Made by a program: the position numbers and the translations under genes | Notes under the pieces: model-generated | What the model was told of the DNA's origin: nothing | What the model saw: only the letters and a program-made list of their open reading frames with translations | The model's database searches: none | Shown: positions 44,475 through 52,954 of the stretch, in pieces | Layout of the letters: every line of letters starts with the position of its first letter | How positions within the stretch are numbered: the first letter of the stretch is position 1 | Source of the DNA: Promethearchaeia archaeon | GTDB lineage: Archaea > Asgardarchaeota > Lokiarchaeia > Sigyniarchaeales > SOKP01 | DNA: 64,000 nucleotides | Direction: 5' to 3' | Assembly (NCBI GenBank): GCA_029856125.1 | Contig: JAHQWJ010000062.1 | Coordinates: forward strand, 105,658 to 169,657

Positions 44475-45281
44475 ATGGCAAAAGATAAAAAAAAAAAGAT
44501 TGGAATAAAAACAACGAGGTATTATACGAAAACATGTACCAGTTGTAATTACGAATACCCTAATTGGTTTACTAATTGTCCTAAATGCGGTGCCGCTTGG
44601 GACTCTAATAAGGCAGCCTTGAGTGTCGGAAAAAAGGAAGTACCGAGAAAAACGATTAAAATTGTCGTAAAAATAACGGAAGAAGATTTTGACGACGCTT
44701 TTGAAAGAGTACAATTAATTTTTAGCGCTGATCAGGGTGTGTCGTGGTATAGCTTGAGGATGGAAAACAAGTTAGATTATTTTATTGCCGAAATAGTTGA
44801 AGTTCCGTTGGGTGCTGTTGTTATTTATTACATTGAAGTGTTCTTAGCACACGGAGAAAAAATCGTTGAAAATAACGACGGTAAGTACTTTCATTACAAA
44901 GTTGGCTTACCTGTGGAAAATTTAGAAAACGAAGAGGATCAATCCACAGAAAGTATTCCTCATTCCTCAGAATATAAACCTTTCAAGGTAACGAATCAAT
45001 CCGTTGGAAAAGCAGAAAGTATCGAAAATTCCAAGGTCGAGCTTGAGGACGAATTGGATAAAATAATTTTTAACGATTCAATCCAACTCTCTGAACTTCA
45101 TGTAAGCAAACAAATCGATGTACCACCCCCTCAGCCAAAAAAATATCATGTTGACGATACTAAAACGATTTTTGGAACTCTTCAAACTCAGATAGATCCA
45201 GAGTTGAAATTCTGTCCTTTTTGTAATTCAAAAATCAAAAAAATGTGGAGTACGTGCCCCATTTGCGGTAAAAACCTTTAG
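44475..45281 (+). CDS. Double zinc-ribbon protein with a central beta-sandwich
   Basis: The 268-residue protein opens with a zinc ribbon (CTSCNYEYPNWFTNCPKCG, residues 16-34) and closes with another (CPFCNSKIKKMWSTCPICG). Between them, residues 60-140 (FERVQLIFSADQGVSWYSLRM...VVIYYIEVFLAHGEKIVENNDGKYFHYKV) have the strand pattern of an immunoglobulin-like or AMPK glycogen-binding-type beta-sandwich. An acidic linker follows. I know no named family. It is convergent with the Rab-like GTPase, whose C-terminus carries a very similar zinc ribbon. Confidence 0.65.
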   Translation: MAKDKKKKIGIKTTRYYTKTCTSCNYEYPNWFTNCPKCGAAWDSNKAALSVGKKEVPRKTIKIVVKITEEDFDDAFERVQLIFSADQGVSWYSLRMENKLDYFIAEIVEVPLGAVVIYYIEVFLAHGEKIVENNDGKYFHYKVGLPVENLENEEDQSTESIPHSSEYKPFKVTNQSVGKAESIENSKVELEDELDKIIFNDSIQLSELHVSKQIDVPPPQPKKYHVDDTKTIFGTLQTQIDPELKFCPFCNSKIKKMWSTCPICGKNL

Positions 45282-45322
45282 AGAATATTATTAAATTTAG
45301 TTTTTTAGTTTGGTTCTCGTTC

Positions 45323-47056
45323 TTAGAGTTTACTACCACATTTATTACAGTAAGCGTAATCGGAAGATAATGTTGTTCCGCATTGTTCGCAAATTAGGAG
45401 ATCATTTTTCTTCTCTTTTTGGTTTTCTTCTTGAACTGATTGAGAGGATGTAATTGCTGTGAATGATGTGAAATTTCTATCTATGTCTGCTACGTTAGGA
45501 ATTATTCGCAATTTAGATTTCTCTTCTTTGTCACCCTTTATTGTAGCGGTAAAAGGAATAAAAGACGCGCTACTTTCCTCTGGAATTCCTTCCGTTCTTT
45601 GAGTTAAAGTCTGGAACAATGAACTTGGTTTGGAACTCGGTGATACTTGAGACGATGTCTGTTCGGGTGTCACACCTTCAACAGAAGATTTTTTTTCCTT
45701 TTTACTTTTTTTTGATGTCTTCATCCCTTCAAATAATTCCCCTTGTTTCGCTCGTTGTTCAGAAATTTTCTTTTCTTTTTCGATTTTAGACTTTTCTTTA
45801 TCTTGTTTCTTTTTCTCTTTAGCTAATCTTTTTTGTTCTTTTTTAGGTATTATTGTTTGCGGCATATAATCGACTAACGACTCCGAAGATGCAGGTTGGG
45901 AAACTGGCTCGTCGTCTACTTCTTGTTTTGGTTGGGGGGTTGGTTCAAATGTCATAGAAGCAGGTAATGGTTTAGGTGCCTCTTCTCTTTTCGTGACGCG
46001 AAATGGAGTTTGGAAAGAGGTGCTCTCCGGGGGATTTTCTGTTTTAGGTAGTTGAAATTCTTTGGGTGTAGGTGCAGGGATTGGAACATTTGATGTAAAA
46101 GGAATAGTTTTTGGCTTATATGTTTCTTTATCGTTTGTTGTAGTTGCTTGTTCTGACGGTTGAGATTTCTCAGCCATAATCTGATCGGGCGTTTTAAATT
46201 CTATGTCTGTTGGTTCGGGCGTAAAAATTTCTGGATTAGGGTGAGGTTGAGAAACGGGAGTAGGTTCGGGTACTGGTGGAGCTTCATATTCAAGTTCGGG
46301 TTCTGGTTCAAAAATGGGTGTGGGTTCTTTAGAGTATGTTATTTTCGGTTCGGGTACTGGTGGAGCTTCATATTCAAGTTCAGGTTCGGGTTCCGGAACA
46401 GGTGGTGCTAAATACTCAGTTTTAGGTATTGTAGGTTGAACAATTGTCTTTTCGATGGGTTCGCTTCCTTTGATAATTTCTCCTGGAGCGTAAACGGTTT
46501 CGTTAGAGATTAATTGGTCAGGAACCCCTTGTCCTATCATCAAACAAGCGAGAATGTGAAAGCAATCTCCGACACCGTCACCCGTTTTAGCAGAAGTCTC
46601 CATATAATACAAGTTGAAATCTCTCGTAAAATTGTTAATTTCTTCAACTGAAACAGCTCTAATGTCAGTTAAATCGCTTTTATTGCCAACAAGTAATACA
46701 GGTATATCAACTTTTATGTTAGCCCTAACTTCTTCAATCCACTGTGGTAAATGTTCAAAACTTGCAGAGTTCGTAAGATCAAAGACGAGGATTGTACCGA
46801 GCGATCCTCTATAATACATTGGTCTGATTGAGCTAAATCGTTCTTGGCCGCCGGTATCCCAGAGTTGGAGCTTACATTTGATCGGTCCTTCAAAAGTATC
46901 AATCGAGATCGTTTTTACATGAAAATCAACACCGATTGTCATCTTATAATCTTCAGTAAAGAACCCTTTCGAGAATCGGAGTGTAAGTGCGGTTTTACCG
47001 ACACCACCATCTCCTACCACGATTGATTTAAAAAGGTAATCATATTCTTCAACCAT
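45323..47056 (-). CDS. Rab-like small GTPase with long P/E-rich tail and C-terminal zinc ribbon
   Basis: Residues 1-175 are a Rab/Ras GTPase: VVGDGGVGKTALTLRF, switch I TIGVDF, LWDTGGQERFSSIRPMYYRG (with a Gly where Rabs have Ala, and the catalytic Gln), GNKSD and ETSAKTGDG. The next 370 residues are low complexity: P/E-rich repeats of the type PEPELEYEAPPVPEP (about 215-275), more Pro/Thr/Ser, then a Lys/Glu helix (KKEQKRLAKEKKKQDKEK). The last 25 residues are a zinc ribbon, CEQCGTTLSSDYAYCNKCGSKL. At 577 residues it is three times the normal Rab length. The tail may tether partners or membranes. Confidence 0.92.
   Translation of the reverse strand: MVEEYDYLFKSIVVGDGGVGKTALTLRFSKGFFTEDYKMTIGVDFHVKTISIDTFEGPIKCKLQLWDTGGQERFSSIRPMYYRGSLGTILVFDLTNSASFEHLPQWIEEVRANIKVDIPVLLVGNKSDLTDIRAVSVEEINNFTRDFNLYYMETSAKTGDGVGDCFHILACLMIGQGVPDQLISNETVYAPGEIIKGSEPIEKTIVQPTIPKTEYLAPPVPEPEPELEYEAPPVPEPKITYSKEPTPIFEPEPELEYEAPPVPEPTPVSQPHPNPEIFTPEPTDIEFKTPDQIMAEKSQPSEQATTTNDKETYKPKTIPFTSNVPIPAPTPKEFQLPKTENPPESTSFQTPFRVTKREEAPKPLPASMTFEPTPQPKQEVDDEPVSQPASSESLVDYMPQTIIPKKEQKRLAKEKKKQDKEKSKIEKEKKISEQRAKQGELFEGMKTSKKSKKEKKSSVEGVTPEQTSSQVSPSSKPSSLFQTLTQRTEGIPEESSASFIPFTATIKGDKEEKSKLRIIPNVADIDRNFTSFTAITSSQSVQEENQKEKKNDLLICEQCGTTLSSDYAYCNKCGSKL
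46263..46381 (-). repeat. Direct repeat in the tail of the Rab-like gene
   Basis: Two 35-nt copies, starting at 46263 and 46347, are identical and lie 84 nt apart, encoding the repeated Glu/Pro-rich unit 28 residues apart. Exact DNA identity, beyond what the protein needs, indicates recent internal duplication and likely length variation between strains. Confidence 0.8.
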
Positions 47057-47269
47057 TTCAATTCTTCCATTACTTTATTCAGTTTTTGTATTAGAATTTT
47101 TAATAATAATCTAAGTTGTTCTATTATTATTATTAATAAAAATTTATTTAATTATACTTTTGGATATTTTACATCAGATTTTCTAGTTTATGTGTTGGCA
47201 ACTGCTGTTGTACGGCACTTTTTAAAAGAATTTTAGAAACCTTTACCAATTAAATACGTATAATTTTTT

Positions 47270-47304
47270 AAGTCCCCTTTAAAAAACGATTTTAAGGGGG
47301 ACTT
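47270..47304. terminator. Strong 15-bp hairpin 26 nt downstream of panB
   Basis: AAGTCCCC...TTTAAAA (47270-47284) pairs with TTTTAAG...GGGACTT (47290-47304) around the loop AACGA, 15 bp with one G-U pair. It lies just after the panB stop on the minus strand. A T5 run follows on the plus strand and an A-run on the minus side, so it does not look like a simple U-tract terminator for panB. It may end or stabilise the panB transcript, or be a regulatory element in the gap before the Rab-like gene. Confidence 0.5.
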
Positions 47305-47329
47305 TTTAGATTAACGGGAAATCATTGTA

Positions 47330-48217
47330 TTACACTTTTCTGTTGTTAAACTCTTCTTCGATATCTACATTTTCAAACCAATCGTTAAGTTTTTCTAAGC
47401 TTTCTTGTGGAAATTCATACGAGTGCTCCCTATCTGGATATAATCCTTTTTCTACTTCGCTTTTATAGCTAAATAATGCATTTCGGACGGATTTTCCCAC
47501 ATCTCCAAAATATTTAAGAAATTTAGGTTTGAAGTCGGTAAAAAGCCCTAACATATCGTTAATAACTAAAATTTGGCCGTCACAGTAAGAACCGGCTCCA
47601 ATTCCTATGGTTGGAATGTCAATCGATTTAGTAATTAATTTAGCTATTTGCCAAGGAATACTTTCCAGGACGATTGAAAACACCCCTGATTTTTCCAGAT
47701 TTTTTGCGTCTAAAATCAGCTTTTTTGCGGCTTCTATCGTTTTCCCTTGAACTAAAAATCCTCCAAACTCATATACAGCCTGAGGTGTAAGTCCTATGTG
47801 CCCCATGACTTGAATATCAGCATCAATCATAGCCTCTATTGTGGGACAAATTTTTGTGCCCCCCTCAACTTTCACGGCTTCAGCTCCACCTTCCTGAATG
47901 AATCTTCCTGCATTCCTAACGGCTTCGTTGATATTGATTTTATACGATAAAAATGGCATATCCCCAACTATCATTGCATTTGAAACTCCACTAGACACTG
48001 CTTTTGTATGGTGAATCATATCGTCCATTGTAACTGCTAATGTATTTTTGTATCCAAGAATTACCATAGAAAGAGAATCACCTACGAGAATTAAATCAAT
48101 TCCACATTCGTCAACGATCTTCGCAAACGAATAGTCGTAAGAAGTGATAGTAACTATTTTTTCTCCGTTTTTTTTCTTCTCAATTATTTTTTGAGCAGTC
48201 ATTTTTTGTAAGGCCAT
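47330..48217 (-). CDS. panB: 3-methyl-2-oxobutanoate hydroxymethyltransferase (PanB)
   Basis: The 295-residue protein is PanB: MTAQKIIEKKKNGEKIVTITSYDYSFAKIVDECGIDLILVGDSL, AVTMDDMIHHTKAVSSG, VKVEGG, MGHIGLTPQAVYEFGG and IPTIGIGAGSYCDGQILVINDMLGL. It forms ketopantoate from alpha-ketoisovalerate and 5,10-methylene-tetrahydrofolate or tetrahydromethanopterin, an early step in coenzyme A synthesis. Its substrate is the keto acid handled by the ilvE-type aminotransferase encoded 1.4 kb away. Confidence 0.96.
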   Translation of the reverse strand: MALQKMTAQKIIEKKKNGEKIVTITSYDYSFAKIVDECGIDLILVGDSLSMVILGYKNTLAVTMDDMIHHTKAVSSGVSNAMIVGDMPFLSYKININEAVRNAGRFIQEGGAEAVKVEGGTKICPTIEAMIDADIQVMGHIGLTPQAVYEFGGFLVQGKTIEAAKKLILDAKNLEKSGVFSIVLESIPWQIAKLITKSIDIPTIGIGAGSYCDGQILVINDMLGLFTDFKPKFLKYFGDVGKSVRNALFSYKSEVEKGLYPDREHSYEFPQESLEKLNDWFENVDIEEEFNNRKV

Positions 48218-48437
48218 ACATGAAGTAACGCTATACCTCAGAAAAATGTTTTGTTTGTTTAAATAGACCTAAAATTCTCGGTAGCAAAATTAATTTTCAC
48301 CCTTACAGATCTTTAATATATTGCTTTAATTTGTTCAATGAGTTGCGAAAGTTAGGGATATAAAAGCTGTTGTAACTTACCTAACGCTCATTTTCTTTAT
48401 CGAAAACGAATGTCACGATTTCTATTATCTATCCTTT

Positions 48438-49382
48438 TTAGGCTAAGTTTCTTAGCAATAAGCTCTGAAAATCGTTTAATTCGTTCTTTATTTCGCTGAA
48501 TTTATTATGGAGAGCGATTATCCCTACATAGAAGATATTTTCTACGTTCTCAATTTCTATTAAAAATTTTCGTACGTAATAAGTTTTAGCGTCAGAAAAT
48601 GCCGTTCGGTCGATTATTTCTACTTTTTCGTCTTTTATCCTTTGAAAAAACTCAAGATCTTCGTTAATTTTATTACTTATTTTCTCTTCGAACTCCCGGG
48701 TATCCATGGTATCCATGTAATGATCAGAGATTATAAGACCCGTGTCAGTATATAGTATTGCATAACTACACTTATAATAATTAACGAATCTGTTTAGAAC
48801 GGCGTCAATTTCTTTTAAACGTAACACTGTATTAAGAGAGTAAGAAAATGCTTGAGAGATCGAGGATATATCGTAATAAGAGGTGTTAAAGAATTTAAAT
48901 TTGATATCGTGATTTTGCGACAATATCAGGTTTTTTATCATTTTGGCCCGATCTATATAATCTTCGTCGTTTTTGAACTTTGGATCGAATTTATTGAAAC
49001 ATACTATTACTTCGTTTTCGTAATTAAGATTTCTATAAATATCTAATAACTCGTGGAGATATTCTACCGAATCTTCAAATTTAAGCTCATCTTGAATGTC
49101 AATTAGGTAGTAAATGTAATCTGTTTCAAAAAAATATACTGGATTGGTTACATAGATTTTTCTGAACTTCTTTTGTCCACCCATATCCCAAAGATTAATT
49201 CGATAGGTGTTGAGGAATTTAAAAGAACTGTAATCGATTTTTATCGTTGGTTTTAGGTTTTTAACTCGCTCATAAAAGTTGTATTTCTGCCTAAGAGCTA
49301 TCAAAGCGCTCGTTTTACCGGCATTATCTAGTCCCGCAATAACAAGTTTAAATTCCTTAGATTGGTGAGGATTAGTTGTCAT
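48438..49382 (-). CDS. Arf/Rag-like small GTPase with C-terminal Roadblock/longin-like domain
   Basis: Residues 1-190 form an Arf-like GTPase: P-loop AGLDNAGKTSAL, a Thr in LKPTIK at switch I, NLWDMGGQKKFRKIYV (the Arf-type W-D-x-G-G-Q) and VCFNKFDPK (NKxD). The last 115 residues (AVLNRFVNYYKCSYAILYTDTGLIISDHYM...KTYYVRKFLIEIENVENIFYVGIIAL) have the Roadblock/longin alpha-beta pattern. GTPase plus C-terminal Roadblock is the layout of eukaryotic Rag/Gtr GTPases. There is no N-terminal myristoylation Gly. A homologue of the same layout lies at 58408-59382. Confidence 0.87.
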   Translation of the reverse strand: MTTNPHQSKEFKLVIAGLDNAGKTSALIALRQKYNFYERVKNLKPTIKIDYSSFKFLNTYRINLWDMGGQKKFRKIYVTNPVYFFETDYIYYLIDIQDELKFEDSVEYLHELLDIYRNLNYENEVIVCFNKFDPKFKNDEDYIDRAKMIKNLILSQNHDIKFKFFNTSYYDISSISQAFSYSLNTVLRLKEIDAVLNRFVNYYKCSYAILYTDTGLIISDHYMDTMDTREFEEKISNKINEDLEFFQRIKDEKVEIIDRTAFSDAKTYYVRKFLIEIENVENIFYVGIIALHNKFSEIKNELNDFQSLLLRNLA

Positions 49383-49583
49383 TATTAATTATAAAATTAC
49401 TTTTATCTCGAAAATATTATGTAAAATTAAATTATAAATCTCAATTAATTTATTTATTTTTATTGATTTTTTTGATTTTTACGCGTAAACCAACAAATAA
49501 AGATGATTAAGTTTTATCAATAAGATTTTTTAGGAAACAAATCATTAAATAATTCTAATAAAATTAACTAAGATAAGATTATT

Positions 49584-50609
49584 ATGGATGCTAAAGATAT
49601 AGATTACTACGCTCTAGGGTTCGAATTTATTGAAACGAAAACTATGTTTGTTTCAAACTACAAAGACGGTAGATGGGACGAGGGTACGTTAGTACCGTTT
49701 GGTAACTTCGAGATTTCACCTGCAGCGTGCATATTAAACTATGGACAAGGAATTTTCGAAGGGATGAAAGCATTAAAGACTAAAAAGGGCGATCATGTTC
49801 TCTTTAGACCAGAGGAGAACGCAAAGAGATTCAACGATAGTGCTAGTAGAATGCTCATACCCAATTATAATGTAGATAAATTTGTTTCTGCCGTAAAAAA
49901 AGTAGTAAAGGCTAATGAGGATTATATACCACCCTATGATAGTGGTGGAGCTCTTTACATTCGCCCTATAATGATTGGAACAGGTCCTACAGTCGGAGTA
50001 AAACCTGCTAATGAGTATAAAATGATAATGTTTACCGTCCCAGTAGGACCCTATTTTCCGGAAGGATTTACAGGTATAGATTTAGAAATCACGAAGAAAT
50101 ACACAAGGGCGGCCCCAGGAGGAACGGGCTCGAGCAAAACGTGTTGTAATTACGCAGGTTCTATGCTACCCGGCAAAGAAGCTAAGGAAAGAGGTTTTGC
50201 GCAGGTTATTTTTTTGGATGCGGTTCATAAAGAATATATCGATGAGGTCGGAGCTGCGAACTTCTTTGCTGTGATTGACGGAGTCTTAGTAACGCCGAAA
50301 ACTGCTGGCACAATTTTACCCGGAATCACACGAAAATCGATTTTAGAGCTAGCTTCAAAAAAAATTGGAATGCTAACAGAAGAAAGAGATATTTCTTACA
50401 AAGAGCTTTTTGAAGTATCGTGCACCGAAGCTTTTTGCTCGGGGACTGCTGCTGTTATTACTCCAATTAAATCGGTTGTTCTCGAGGAAAAAAAGCGAAT
50501 TTTTAGCGAAGGGGAACCGGGAGAAATTACTCGAAAAGCTTACGAAATGCTCACTGGCATTCAGCGTTTAGATATTGGTGACGAATTTGGATGGGTTGAG
50601 AAAATTTAG
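49584..50609 (+). CDS. ilvE: Branched-chain amino acid aminotransferase
   Basis: The 341-residue fold-type IV PLP enzyme has FEISPAACILNYGQGIFEGMKALKT, FRPEENAKRFNDSASRM, IRPIMIGTGPTVGV, the Lys-containing GGTGSSKTCCNYAGSMLPGKEAKERG and SCTEAFCSGTAAVITPI. It interconverts valine, leucine and isoleucine with their 2-keto acids, and ketoisovalerate is also the PanB substrate. The sequence resembles the longer BCAT subtype (human BCAT-like) rather than the short bacterial one. Confidence 0.95.
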   Translation: MDAKDIDYYALGFEFIETKTMFVSNYKDGRWDEGTLVPFGNFEISPAACILNYGQGIFEGMKALKTKKGDHVLFRPEENAKRFNDSASRMLIPNYNVDKFVSAVKKVVKANEDYIPPYDSGGALYIRPIMIGTGPTVGVKPANEYKMIMFTVPVGPYFPEGFTGIDLEITKKYTRAAPGGTGSSKTCCNYAGSMLPGKEAKERGFAQVIFLDAVHKEYIDEVGAANFFAVIDGVLVTPKTAGTILPGITRKSILELASKKIGMLTEERDISYKELFEVSCTEAFCSGTAAVITPIKSVVLEEKKRIFSEGEPGEITRKAYEMLTGIQRLDIGDEFGWVEKI

Positions 50610-50634
50610 AGAATAGAAATGGTTTTACTTCTAA

Positions 50635-51150
50635 TTAAAGGCATAGACTTCCAATTAAAATTTCAAAAGCGTTTTTTATGTTTTCTCCAGTCTTTGAAGA
50701 TATTTTAAGGTAAGAAATAATATTTTCGTTCTCATTTACAATATCAAGGATGTAATTGTCTATCGCTTGGGTATCAGATGGTGAAATAAGATCTCTTTTT
50801 GTTCCTATTAATAATATAGGAAGATTTCCAAAAGGTTCTAATGTTTTTATCCAATCGTATACGTTTTCAATGGTATTAATCCGAGTTAGATCAAAAAGGA
50901 TAACGGCTGCGATAGAACCGTCAACAAAACCATTTAGAAGCGTTTTAAACTGAGTTTGACCAGCAAAGTCCCACATTATAAAATTTAATTCAATCCCATT
51001 GACCGTGATGTTTTTCGAATAAAAATCAACACCTCGGGTTAATTTACTATCGTCGTAAAAGCAATCGTGGACGAGTCGGTCTAAAAACGAGGTTTTTCCT
51101 ACTCCTCCATCTCCAGACACAATAACTTTTACTGTTTTCATCTTAATCAA
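50635..51150 (-). CDS. Ras-like small GTPase (single domain)
   Basis: The 171-residue protein is a minimal Ras-family GTPase: P-loop VSGDGGVGKTSF, FIMWDFAGQTQFKTLL with catalytic Gln, and KISSKTGEN at the base-binding loop. The usual NKxD is TKRD, so the Asn that orients the P-loop is Thr. In switch I the usual Thr is preceded by Leu (KLTRGVDF), and the Thr is kept. There is no C-terminal prenylation motif. It is convergent with ilvE, 25 nt apart. Confidence 0.92.
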   Translation of the reverse strand: MIKMKTVKVIVSGDGGVGKTSFLDRLVHDCFYDDSKLTRGVDFYSKNITVNGIELNFIMWDFAGQTQFKTLLNGFVDGSIAAVILFDLTRINTIENVYDWIKTLEPFGNLPILLIGTKRDLISPSDTQAIDNYILDIVNENENIISYLKISSKTGENIKNAFEILIGSLCL

Positions 51151-51373
51151 TGGTAATTGTGCAAATAATAATTAAAAACATAACTTACGAAACTAAATTG
51201 TGTAATATTTGCATGTAAAAAAATTTTCCTACTCTCAAACGCTCTATAGAGATTTACAAAAAAGTCGAATAACTTGTACTTTTTGCATTATATATTCCTA
51301 AAAAGCGATCTAAAATCTGTTAGGAGTATTTGAAAAGAAATTAAATAAGAACTCTTCTTTCCGAAAAGCAAAT

Positions 51374-52750
51374 TTATATTTCTTCTCTGAGTTTTTGGAT
51401 TTTTTTTTTTAATTTTTTTATTCTGGGATCCGCGACACTGTACACTTTGAATTCGTCGAGAATTTTTAACGCATGCTGATAATAATTGATGCTATTGAAA
51501 ACATCGCCGTCTTTCTCAGCGGTTTCTGCTTTTTCTAGATTAAAATCAAGCTCGATGTATTTGGATTTACTCTCGATGTTAAAAATCTTAAGTGATATCT
51601 TCGCTATCTCACCTTTAAAGTTTAGTTCTTTAGCAATTAATAATGCTCTATTGTATTCATTTAAGGTTATCTGAAATTTAGAATCTTTTGCTGCAGCTCG
51701 AGCTTTTTTCTTAGTCTCTTTTATCCATCTACGTGCTGAAAATTCGTCCATAGTTTTTAACTGTTCTTTTAAATCCTCCAAATCAATATTATTATTAATG
51801 ATTGGTGAAATTAAACTCGATTTTATCATTTTATCGTGATCTGCGGTCTGACCTGATTCGATGGTATTTGCAATTGTTTCTATAGACGTTGGAGATATGA
51901 TTTTACGCTCTAGTAGCTGATAAATTTCATAAAGAATAACTTCATCCTCAATATCAGCAATATTTTTTAGTCTGATGAGCATGTTATTTATGAAAAAAAA
52001 GGTTTTTATGGTTAGCATTTCTTTTGCGAGGTTGTATATAGCCTTCTGAACTAAATTTCCTTTTACTTTATCTAATTCATATGGGGGTATCGAGCGAGCT
52101 AACGTCATTGGAAACATAAGGTAAATGTTAAAAAACTCAACGATGTAATCGATCTTATCTTGAAAACCAAAATGAACACCTTTCTCTTGAAACTTTATAA
52201 GTTCCTCTTTAAATTGTGGTTCAAAACTTTCTAAGAACTGAAACACTTGATTTCTTAGTTTAATGGATGCTTTATGATCTAGAATTAAACAAACTCTGAT
52301 AATATCTCCATCTTTGAGTAAAATATTAAACTTCTTATACTGAAATTCGTAGAATTGATACTCGAACGAAGGGACGACGTTTTTATTCGATACTTCGCTA
52401 GATTCTGAAAAAGTTATGTTAGCTTGAATAAATCCGCTCAGTAAATTCTCATCAATATCGACACCTGAGACTGCGTAATTTAATAAAGTTAGCCCTGAAC
52501 CCTTATCCATTAAGAGAATATGTTTGATATTTAAAACATCCAAAAATTTCTTCCAAATGGTTTCTCTTTCTAATTTAAGCTGTTTATCGACAGAATCAAT
52601 TTTAATAACCTCTGCTGTTGCGTCAAATTCGAAACCTAAATCCATTAATCGCCTTTTAATACATTCACTACAAGATTGCGCTTTCTGTGGGCAATTATCC
52701 TTAGTTTGTCCGCAATTATATCCTAAACCATTAATCTTGAAATATACCAT
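51374..52750 (-). CDS. Longin-like domain protein with N-terminal Cys cluster and TPR-like C-terminus
   Basis: The 458-residue protein begins with a Cys-rich segment (NCGQTKDNCPQKAQSCSECIKRRL), perhaps a metal site. Residues 65-190 (LDVLNIKHILLMDKGSGLTLLNYAVSGVDIDENLLSGFIQANITF...IIRVCLILDHKASIKLRNQVFQFLESFEPQF) have the longin/Roadblock-type pattern seen in Asgard GTPase-associated proteins. Residues 200-310 are helical. The C-terminal 120 residues (YNRALLIAKELNFKGEIAKISLKI...SINYYQHALKILDEF) look like TPR helices. It sits upstream of the single-domain Ras-like GTPase on the same strand, suggesting it acts on or with that GTPase. Confidence 0.7.
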   Translation of the reverse strand: MVYFKINGLGYNCGQTKDNCPQKAQSCSECIKRRLMDLGFEFDATAEVIKIDSVDKQLKLERETIWKKFLDVLNIKHILLMDKGSGLTLLNYAVSGVDIDENLLSGFIQANITFSESSEVSNKNVVPSFEYQFYEFQYKKFNILLKDGDIIRVCLILDHKASIKLRNQVFQFLESFEPQFKEELIKFQEKGVHFGFQDKIDYIVEFFNIYLMFPMTLARSIPPYELDKVKGNLVQKAIYNLAKEMLTIKTFFFINNMLIRLKNIADIEDEVILYEIYQLLERKIISPTSIETIANTIESGQTADHDKMIKSSLISPIINNNIDLEDLKEQLKTMDEFSARRWIKETKKKARAAAKDSKFQITLNEYNRALLIAKELNFKGEIAKISLKIFNIESKSKYIELDFNLEKAETAEKDGDVFNSINYYQHALKILDEFKVYSVADPRIKKLKKKIQKLREEI

Positions 52751-52954
52751 AAAAAATTAGATCCTAAACGAGTATTTGAATTACAGAATAGTTTTTTGCA
52801 TAGAAAAAACTTCTTGTTTCATAAATAATGCAAATTCTTGTTCTTAAAATTAAGTTTTAAATTAATTAAAAAAGAAAAGGGTTTATAAAATCAATTTACA
52901 AAATAGTTTAGATTAAATTGTTATTTTAAAATACATTGAAAATGTGATTTGAAG

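Noticed and set aside
46160..46411. Plus-strand ORF of 83 codons rich in Phe, Gly and Trp
   Set aside because: It is the antisense shadow of the Pro/Glu repeats of the Rab-like gene.
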